From Streptomyces sp. HD (GTDB lineage: Bacteria; Actinomycetota; Actinomycetes; Streptomycetales; Streptomycetaceae), in contig NZ_JAQMYP010000013.1 of the NCBI RefSeq assembly GCF_028369295.1, positions 120,620-184,619 of the forward strand: 64,000 nt of DNA, in the 5' to 3' direction. Shown here one piece after another: positions 57,949 to 64,000 of the stretch. Each line of letters starts with the position of its first letter. The first letter of the stretch is position 1. The notes under the pieces are model-generated. The model saw only the letters and a list, made by a program, of their open reading frames with translations. It did no database searches and was not told the DNA's origin. The translations under genes and the position numbers were made by a program.

Positions 57949-58824
57949 TCAGTGGACGGAGTGCTCCTCCTGCGGGAACGTTCCGCCGACCACATCCTCC
58001 GCGAACGCCTTCGCCGCGCTGCCCATGACCTCGCGCAGGTCGGCGTACTGCTTGACGAACTTGGGGACGCGGCCGCCGGTCAGACCCAGCATGTCCGTCC
58101 AGACCAGGACCTGTGCGTCCGTCTCCGGTCCGGCGCCGATGCCGACCGTCGGGATGTGCAGGACCCGCGTCACCTCGGCCGCCAGCTCGGCCGGCACCAG
58201 CTCCAGGACGACCGCGAACGCGCCCGCGTCCTGGACCGCCTTCGCGTCCCGCAGCAGCTGCGCGGCCGCCTCCTCGCCGCGGCCCTGGACGCGGTAGCCC
58301 ATGGCGTTGACGGACTGGGGGGTCAGGCCGATGTGGGCCATCACCGGGATGCCGGACTCGACCAGCAGCCGGATCTGGTCGTACGAGCGCTCGCCGCCCT
58401 CCAGCTTCACCGCGCCGACCCCGGCCTCCTTGACCATCCGGGTCGCCGAGCGCAGCGCCTGCACCGGGCCCTCCTGGTAGGAGCCGAAGGGCAGGTCGCC
58501 GACGATCAGGGCGCGCGAGGTGCCCCGTACGACGGCGGCCGACAGCATGGTCATCTCGTCGAGCGTGACGGGCACGGTGCTCTCGTACCCGAGGTGACAG
58601 TTGCCCGCGGAGTCCCCGACGAGCATGACCGGGATGCCGGCCTCGTCGAACACGGACGCGGTCATCGCGTCGTACGCGGTGAGCATGGGCCACTTCTCGC
58701 CGCGTTCCTTGGCGAGGGCGATGTCCCGGACAGTGATGCGGCGGGTGCCCTTCCCTCCGTACAGCGCCTTGCTGCCGTCGGAGGTCTTCGCCTGAGGCGT
58801 CTGGGCAGCCGAAAGCTGCGTCAT
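57949..58824 (-). CDS. panB: 3-methyl-2-oxobutanoate hydroxymethyltransferase (pantothenate synthesis)
   Basis: 291 residues. MLTAYDAMTASVFDEAG, VGDSAGNCHLGYESTVPVTLDEM (Mg-binding Asp), GAVKLEGG (Lys), VLELVP (catalytic Glu) and IPTVGIGAG are all typical. It adds hydroxymethyl from methylene-tetrahydrofolate to alpha-ketoisovalerate, the first step to pantothenate and CoA. About 28 residues of N-terminal leader before GGKGTRRITVRD. Divergent from the DHA2 exporter. Confidence 0.96.
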   Translation of the reverse strand: MTQLSAAQTPQAKTSDGSKALYGGKGTRRITVRDIALAKERGEKWPMLTAYDAMTASVFDEAGIPVMLVGDSAGNCHLGYESTVPVTLDEMTMLSAAVVRGTSRALIVGDLPFGSYQEGPVQALRSATRMVKEAGVGAVKLEGGERSYDQIRLLVESGIPVMAHIGLTPQSVNAMGYRVQGRGEEAAAQLLRDAKAVQDAGAFAVVLELVPAELAAEVTRVLHIPTVGIGAGPETDAQVLVWTDMLGLTGGRVPKFVKQYADLREVMGSAAKAFAEDVVGGTFPQEEHSVH

Positions 58825-58971
58825 TGCAACGGCTCCTTCTTGTCATCTCGAAGCGCCCTGACGGCGTCCCCGGATCTCCTCCATGGTGGCACTTCGTGCC
58901 GACCAGAGCCAGGCCCCCCTATGTGAGTTCCGCCCCGCAGGGGTGCCACGTAAGGTCTCGGTAAAAACTTA

Positions 58972-58994
58972 CGATACGAGACGGTGCCGTATCG
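58972..58994 (+). promoter_or_regulatory. TetR-type operator upstream of the DHA2 exporter
   Basis: CGATACG, 9 bases, CGTATCG: perfect 7-bp arms ending 22 bp before the exporter start. The TetR gene just downstream of the exporter is its likely binder. Confidence 0.75.
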
Positions 58995-59016
58995 AAACTC
59001 GCCTAGGCTCGACGAC

Positions 59017-60606
59017 ATGACTTCTCCCGCCCCTGACACCGGCCCCCGGATACCCGAGGCCGTGCACCGGCGCCGCTGGGCGATCCTCGGCGTGCTGATG
59101 CTCAGCCTGCTGATCGTCGTCCTCGACAACTCGATCCTGAACGTCGCCATCAAGACCATCTCGACCCCCGCGCCGACCGGCCTCGGCGCCACCCAGAGTG
59201 AGCTGGAGTGGGCGATCAACGCCTACACCCTCGTCTTCGCCGGCCTCCTGTTCAGCGCCGGTCTCCTCGGTGACCGGCTCGGCCGCAAGAAGGTCCTGCT
59301 CGGCGGGCTCACCGTGTTCGGCATCGGCTCCGCGCTCGCCGCGTTCTCCGGCTCGCCCGGCGAACTCATCGCCTTCCGCGCGGTGATGGGCCTCGGTGCC
59401 GCCTTCGTCATGCCGGCCACCCTCGCCGTCCTCATGAACGTCTTCGAGCGCGACGAGCAGCCCAAGGCCATCGGCATCTGGGCCGGCGGCGTCGGACTCG
59501 CCATCGCCATCGGGCCCATCACGGGCGGTGTGCTGCTCGACCACTTCTGGTGGGGGTCCGTCTTCCTCATCAACGTGCCGATCGTGCTGCTCGCGCTCGC
59601 GCTGATGCTGTGGCTCGTGCCCGACTCCCGAGACCCGAACCCGGGGCGGATCGACCCGATCGGGGTCGTGCTCTCCGTCGTCGGACTCGTCCTGCTGGTC
59701 TACGGCATCATCAAGGGCGGTCAGCTCGCCGACTTCACCGACCCGACGGTGCTCGCGACGATCGCCGCCGGTCTCGCCGTCCTGGCCGGGTTCGTCGTCT
59801 TCGAGAAGCGCAGCGACCATCCGTCCATCGACGTCACGTACTTCAGGAACAAGGTCTTCTCGGCCGCCGTCGGCGTCATCGCGCTGGTCTTCTTCGCCCT
59901 CATGGGCGTGACCTTCTTCTCGGTCTTCTACACCCAGAGCGTGCGCGGCTACTCGCCCCTGCAGACCGGTCTGCTGATGCTGCCGCTCGCCGCCGCCCAG
60001 ATGATCTTCGCGCCGCGCGCCCGGCTCCTGGTCGACCGGTTCGGCAACCGGGCCACGACCACCGGCGCCATGCTGCTCATCGCCGCCACCCTGGCCGCGT
60101 TCGCGACGTTCGAGACGGACACGCCGATCTGGCTCCTGGAGGTCGTGTTCTTCCTGATGGGCGCCGCGATGGCACACATCATGACCCCGATCAGCGTGGT
60201 CATCATGCAGGCCCTGCCCCGTGAGAAGGCCGGCGCCGCGTCCGCGCTCAGCAACACCTTCCGCCAGGTCGGCGGCGCCCTCGGCATCGCCGTACTGGGC
60301 TCGGTCCTGTCGACCGCCTACCGCAGCGGCATCGAGGACCGGCTCACGGTGCTGCCGGAAGGCGTACGGCACACCGCGGGCGAGTCCGTCGAGGCCACCC
60401 TCGGTGTCGCCGCCAGGCTCGGACAGCAGGGCGAGGCCCTCGTCCGTCCGGCCCACGACGCCTTCCTGCACGCCATGCATGTGACGGCGTTGTGGGGAGC
60501 GGGCGTCGCGGTGCTCGGCGCGGTGGTGGTGGCGCTGTTCCTGCCGGGGCGGCCGACGGAGCCTCAGGAGGGAGAGCCGGAGCGGGAGTTGGCGGCCACG
60601 GAGTAG
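59017..60606 (+). CDS. DHA2-family (EmrB/QacA-type) MFS exporter
   Basis: 529 residues, fourteen helices. LLIVVLDNSILNVAIKTI in helix 1 and GLLGDRLGRKKVLLGG (motif A) mark the DHA2 group; AIGIWAGGVGLAIAIGPITGGVLLDHFWWGSVFLINVP is motif C plus the following loop. Antiport of drugs with protons. The ATG at 59017 has only a weak ribosome site. With the TetR gene 90 bp downstream and an operator upstream it forms a classic repressor-exporter pair. Confidence 0.95.
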   Translation: MTSPAPDTGPRIPEAVHRRRWAILGVLMLSLLIVVLDNSILNVAIKTISTPAPTGLGATQSELEWAINAYTLVFAGLLFSAGLLGDRLGRKKVLLGGLTVFGIGSALAAFSGSPGELIAFRAVMGLGAAFVMPATLAVLMNVFERDEQPKAIGIWAGGVGLAIAIGPITGGVLLDHFWWGSVFLINVPIVLLALALMLWLVPDSRDPNPGRIDPIGVVLSVVGLVLLVYGIIKGGQLADFTDPTVLATIAAGLAVLAGFVVFEKRSDHPSIDVTYFRNKVFSAAVGVIALVFFALMGVTFFSVFYTQSVRGYSPLQTGLLMLPLAAAQMIFAPRARLLVDRFGNRATTTGAMLLIAATLAAFATFETDTPIWLLEVVFFLMGAAMAHIMTPISVVIMQALPREKAGAASALSNTFRQVGGALGIAVLGSVLSTAYRSGIEDRLTVLPEGVRHTAGESVEATLGVAARLGQQGEALVRPAHDAFLHAMHVTALWGAGVAVLGAVVVALFLPGRPTEPQEGEPERELAATE

Positions 60607-60695
60607 GACGAGGACACGCGCCGCCGTTGTCCTCGCACACGACGGCGCCGTACCCGGGGGAGAATCAGCCCAGCCCACGGAAAGGACCGAACCCA

Positions 60696-61343
60696 GTGAG
60701 CCTCGCCGACAGCCAGCCCCGGCCGGACGGCCCCACCCGGGGCCGCCCCCGCAGCGAGGCCGTGGAGCGGTCCATCATCGAGGGCGTCATGAAGCTGCTG
60801 GAGGAAGGCGTACCGCTCGCGGAGCTCTCCATCGAGCGCATCGCTCGCACGGCCGGCGTCGGCAAAGCCACCATCTACCGTCGCTGGAGCGGCAAGGAGG
60901 AGCTCTTCATCGACGTCGTACGCACCGCGGAACCGCCGGACCCCGAACTCCCGGGCACCTCGCTGCGGGACGACCTCGTGGCGTTCCTGGAGCAGATGCG
61001 CCAGCGAGGGCTGATGACCCGCTCGTCGGCCCTGCTGCGCAGCGTCTTCGCCCAGGTGAAGAGCAGTCCGAAGCTCTGGGACGCCTACCACACGATCGTC
61101 GTCGAGCCGCGCCGCAGAAAGCAGGTCGCGCTGCTGCTGCGCGCGCAGGAGAACGGCGAACTGCGCGCCGACATCGACGCCGAGTTGATGAACGACCTGT
61201 TCATAGGGCCGATGCTGATGCGCACCGTGATGCGCGCGGACACCGTGATGCGCGCGGACGGTGACCTCCCGGAGGGACTGTCGGAGCAGATCGTCGACGC
61301 CGTCCTCGAAGGTCTACGACCCGTCAGTTCGCGCACCCCGTAG
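60696..61343 (+). CDS. TetR-family regulator of the adjacent exporter
   Basis: 215 residues. HTH at about 20-65: RSIIEGVMKLLEEGVPLAELSIERIARTAGVGKATIYRRWSGKEELFIDV. The C-terminal domain is TetR_C_11-like. GTG start at 60696 with AAAGGA upstream. A perfect 18-bp tandem duplication at 61224-61259 doubles TVMRAD near the C-terminus. Probably represses the exporter via the 58972 palindrome. Confidence 0.92.
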   Translation: MSLADSQPRPDGPTRGRPRSEAVERSIIEGVMKLLEEGVPLAELSIERIARTAGVGKATIYRRWSGKEELFIDVVRTAEPPDPELPGTSLRDDLVAFLEQMRQRGLMTRSSALLRSVFAQVKSSPKLWDAYHTIVVEPRRRKQVALLLRAQENGELRADIDAELMNDLFIGPMLMRTVMRADTVMRADGDLPEGLSEQIVDAVLEGLRPVSSRTP

Positions 61344-61451
61344 ATCGCATGTGCGCGTTTCGTCACAGAGCGCGCTTTCCCCTGCCGTGACCGGAACTCG
61401 GGAAGGCGACTTGTACGTCCTCGCCCCCGTACGGCCGTCATGGGACGGCGG

Positions 61452-61465
61452 GATCGGAACCGATC
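61452..61465. promoter_or_regulatory. GATCGG-AA-CCGATC palindrome
   Basis: Perfect 6-bp arms in the 187-bp gap before the endonuclease/phosphatase-family gene. Regulator unknown. CCTAGGGTT just after it could be part of a -10 region. Confidence 0.4.
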
Positions 61466-61530
61466 ATCCCCTAGGGTTTCTGTGGGCGCGGGGGGACGAC
61501 GGTGTGCACGGCAGGTAGTGAGGCGACGGT

Positions 61531-62589
61531 ATGGCGCAGCAGGCGTACGTGACGGAGACGGACAACGGCGGCTCGGGGCCCGAGCGCCAGGGATCCGGGC
61601 TTCGGCGCCTGAAGAACCGCCTGAAGGGCCTGGTGGCCGGCTGGCGAGGTGATCCCGGTATCTGGCGGCGGGGCGTCGTACTGGCCGCCCTCGCGGTGAT
61701 CCTCGCGCTGGTGATGCTGTTGCACGCGCAGATCCCGAACGCGGTCGGCAACCTCGGCAGCCTCATCGAGACGTTCCTGCCCTGGCTGGGGCTGCTCGTC
61801 CCGCTGCTGCTCGTGCTGGGCCTGGTCCGCAGGTCCGCGACCGCGCTGATCGCCGTGCTGCTCCCGGCGATCGTGTGGCTGAACCTCTTCGGCGGCCTCC
61901 TCGTCGACCGGAGCGGCGCCGGCGGCGACCTCACGGTGGCCACGCACAACGTCAACGCGGACAACACCGACCCGTCCGGCACCGCCCGGGACGTGGCCGC
62001 GTCCGGCGCGGACGTGGTGGCCCTGGAGGAGCTGACGGCCACCGCCGTGCCCATGTACGAGAAGGCGCTGGCGTCGACGTACAAGTACCACTCGGTGCAG
62101 GGCACCGTCGGGCTGTGGAGCAAGTACCCGCTGACCGGGGTCAAGCCCGTCGACATCAAGCTGGGCTGGACTCGCGCCATGCGGGCCGTGGTGACGGCGC
62201 CTGCCGGGCAGGTCGCGGTGTACGTCGCCCACCTGCCGTCGGTGCGGGTGAAGGTGGAGGCCGGGTTCACCGCCAGGCAGCGCGACAAGAGCGCCGACGC
62301 GCTGGGCGAGGCCATCGCCGACGAGCCGCAGCAGCGGGTGGTCCTGCTCGGCGACCTGAACGGCACGATGAACGACCGCGCGCTCAACGCGGTGACCGCC
62401 CAGATGCGCTCCACGCAGGGCGCGGCGGGCAGCGGGTTCGGGTTCAGCTGGCCGGCCTCGTTCCCGATGGCGCGGATCGACCAGATCATGGTGAAGGGCG
62501 TCGAGCCGGAGAGCTCGTGGACGCTGCCCCAGACGGGCAGTGACCACCTTCCGGTGGCCGCCCGTGTGAAGGTCGACACGTCCTCGTAA
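61531..62589 (+). CDS. endonuclease/exonuclease/phosphatase-family membrane protein
   Basis: 352 residues. Three N-terminal helices (about 45-65, 75-95, 100-120). The outside catalytic domain has THNVNADN (Asn), VALEEL (Glu), VVLLGDLNGTMND (Asp/Asn) and TGSDHLPVAARV (Asp-His), the full DNase I-like set. The membrane-anchored EEP proteins of Streptomyces are likely phosphatases or nucleases acting outside. ATG start. No operon partner. Confidence 0.93.
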   Translation: MAQQAYVTETDNGGSGPERQGSGLRRLKNRLKGLVAGWRGDPGIWRRGVVLAALAVILALVMLLHAQIPNAVGNLGSLIETFLPWLGLLVPLLLVLGLVRRSATALIAVLLPAIVWLNLFGGLLVDRSGAGGDLTVATHNVNADNTDPSGTARDVAASGADVVALEELTATAVPMYEKALASTYKYHSVQGTVGLWSKYPLTGVKPVDIKLGWTRAMRAVVTAPAGQVAVYVAHLPSVRVKVEAGFTARQRDKSADALGEAIADEPQQRVVLLGDLNGTMNDRALNAVTAQMRSTQGAAGSGFGFSWPASFPMARIDQIMVKGVEPESSWTLPQTGSDHLPVAARVKVDTSS

Positions 62590-62685
62590 CCCGAGGAATA
62601 CCGGGGGCGAGCCCTTTTGTTCCCAAGCTGAACATAAGCTTCGTACGGAACACCCGCTCCCCCCCCGAAAGGTACGGCTCTCTTC

Positions 62686-63909
62686 ATGCCCCTGGCCCTG
62701 CTCGCCCTCGCCGTGGGCGCCTTCGGCATCGGTACCACCGAGTTCGTGATGATGGGCCTGCTGCCCGAAGTCGCGGACGACCTGCACATATCCATCCCCA
62801 CCGCCGGACACCTGGTCTCCGCGTACGCGCTCGGCGTCGTCATCGGCGCCCCGCTGCTGGCGGCCGTGACCGCCCGTATGCCGCGCCGTACGGTCCTGAT
62901 CGCGCTGATGGCGCTGTTCGTGGCGGGCAACGCGGCGTCGGCGCTCGCGCCGGACCACTCCTGGCTCCTCGTGGCCCGCTTCGTGTCCGGCCTGCCGCAC
63001 GGTGCCTTCTTCGGCGTCGGCGCGGTCGTCGCCACGGGCATGGTCGCGCCGGAACGCAAGGCCCGGTCGGTGTCGCTGATGTTCCTCGGCCTGACCGTCG
63101 CGAACATCGCGGGCGTGCCGGTCGCCACGCTCATGGGGCAGCACCTGGGGTGGCGGGCGACCTTCCTGGGCGTCAGCGCGATCGGCCTGGCCGCGATCGC
63201 CTCGCTCGCGCTGCTGATCCCGCGCGACAGGGTGCCGGCGCCGTCCGCCGGACTGCGGGGCGAGCTGGCCGCGCTGAGGTCCCTGCCGGTGTGGCTCGCC
63301 CTGGCTACGACGGTCGCGGGCTTCGGCGCGCTGTTCGCCGCGTACAGCTACGTCACACCGATGCTGACCGACGCCGCCGGGTACGCCGACGCCAGCGTGA
63401 CGGTGCTGCTGGCGCTGTTCGGGGTGGGAGCGACCATCGGCAACCTGCTGGGCGGGCGGCTGGCGGACCATGCGATGCGCAAGACGCTGTTCGGGGGCCT
63501 GCTCTCCCTGGTCGCGGTCCTGGCGCTGTTCCCGCTGCTGATGTCCACGGCGTGGAGCGCGGCCCTGGCGGTGACCCTGCTCGGCATGGCGGCGTTCGTG
63601 ACCGGCTCCCCGCTCAACCTGATGGTGATGGAGAAGGCGTCCTCGGCCCCGTCCCTGGCCTCCTCGGCCAACCAGGCCGCCTTCAACCTCGCCAACGCCG
63701 GCGGCGCCTGGATCGGCGGCCTGGCCCTCGCGGCCGGCTTCGGCGTGACGTCCCCGGCACTGGCGGGCGCGGTCCTGGCCGCGCTGGGCCTGGGCGTCGC
63801 GGGCGCCGCATACGCGGTGGACCGCCGCCGCGTCGCCGCACCGCGGCCCGGCCGGGAGCGGGTCGTCGCCGGGCACGTTCCCCGGCAGGAGGAGACGGTG
63901 CGGTCCTGA
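62686..63909 (+). CDS. MFS transporter, Cmx/CmlR- or AraJ-like
   Basis: 407 residues, twelve helices: FGIGTTEFVMMGLLPEVADDLHISIPTAGHLVSAYALGVVIGAPLLAAVTARMPRRTVLI. The GTTEFV motif is typical of the DHA1 chloramphenicol/arabinose-exporter group. The ATG at 62686 opens directly on helix 1. Substrate unknown. Confidence 0.93.
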   Translation: MPLALLALAVGAFGIGTTEFVMMGLLPEVADDLHISIPTAGHLVSAYALGVVIGAPLLAAVTARMPRRTVLIALMALFVAGNAASALAPDHSWLLVARFVSGLPHGAFFGVGAVVATGMVAPERKARSVSLMFLGLTVANIAGVPVATLMGQHLGWRATFLGVSAIGLAAIASLALLIPRDRVPAPSAGLRGELAALRSLPVWLALATTVAGFGALFAAYSYVTPMLTDAAGYADASVTVLLALFGVGATIGNLLGGRLADHAMRKTLFGGLLSLVAVLALFPLLMSTAWSAALAVTLLGMAAFVTGSPLNLMVMEKASSAPSLASSANQAAFNLANAGGAWIGGLALAAGFGVTSPALAGAVLAALGLGVAGAAYAVDRRRVAAPRPGRERVVAGHVPRQEETVRS

Positions 63910-63955
63910 GACCAGATCCGGGGCCCGTGCCGAAGGCTTCACGACTGCTACGACG

Positions 63956-64000
<45 letters not shown>

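Noticed and set aside
61471..63942. 823-codon minus-strand frame across the last two genes
   Set aside because: Antisense shadow of the EEP and MFS genes; His/Arg/Gly-rich with no recognisable domain.

Overview
The window is a high-GC actinobacterial chromosome segment. Codon usage, frequent GTG starts, DmdR/IdeR-type iron boxes, an RNase P RNA of the actinobacterial kind, a short DUF6243-like protein and the dispersed intergenic repeats all point to Streptomyces. It reads as ordinary core chromosome with local decay (pseudogenes, repeats, one MITE-like element). I see no prophage, CRISPR array, tRNA or rRNA. The last 44 bases are almost pure G and look like a contig end or an artefact.

Layout. 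0.2-6.5 kb: housekeeping genes (NIF3-like protein, C4 zinc-ribbon protein, RNase H/phosphatase fusion, KDPG aldolase, YaaA, RNB ribonuclease), with in-frame tandem repeats in two of them. 6.4-9.1 kb: broken MerR gene, AraC regulator with an EamA exporter, and rnpB, whose 5' end overlaps the exporter gene. 9.2-20.2 kb: a complete Mce lipid-import operon on the minus strand (ATPase, two YrbE permeases, MceA-F, two Mce-associated proteins), chained mostly by 4-bp ATGA/GTGA overlaps. 20.3-23.6 kb: an ECF-like sigma factor fused to a membrane segment and a Pro/Glu/Val-rich tail, a secreted lytic transglycosylase and a membrane protein. 23.8-31.3 kb: a PGAP1-like hydrolase, small enzymes, two pseudogenes, an SDR and a Tat-exported PhoD phosphatase. 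31.3-38.9 kb: oxidoreductase, Bcr-type exporter, serine hydrolase, Rsm22 methyltransferase, TetR regulator and a prim-pol domain protein. 39.0-46.5 kb: an iron region (efeUBO, heme oxygenase, remnant heme ABC importer, iron-box-linked small membrane protein). 46.5-53.1 kb: methionine aminopeptidase, MFS, sialidase-like protein, F420:NADPH reductase, a 289-bp MITE-like element and an M50 protease. 53.2-55.2 kb: a lower-GC patch with a lipoprotein and a small secreted protein. 55.2-64 kb: DrrAB-type ABC exporter, DinB protein, panB, DHA2 exporter with its TetR gene, an endonuclease/phosphatase-family protein and a final MFS gene.

Most interesting point. An almost identical bipartite element, GCGACGGAC-N15-GTAGAGCAGA, lies on the minus strand 35 bp before the start of the Mce ATPase gene and 34 bp before the start of the lytic transglycosylase gene. 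The sigma-factor gene sits between the two. The simplest reading is a small regulon in which the membrane-anchored sigma factor drives both Mce lipid import and a cell-wall hydrolase. This is inferred from the sequence only.

The iron region also stands out: the heme importer genes have collapsed into a hmuU-hmuV chimera, yet the iron boxes, heme oxygenase and ferrous/ferric uptake genes are intact.
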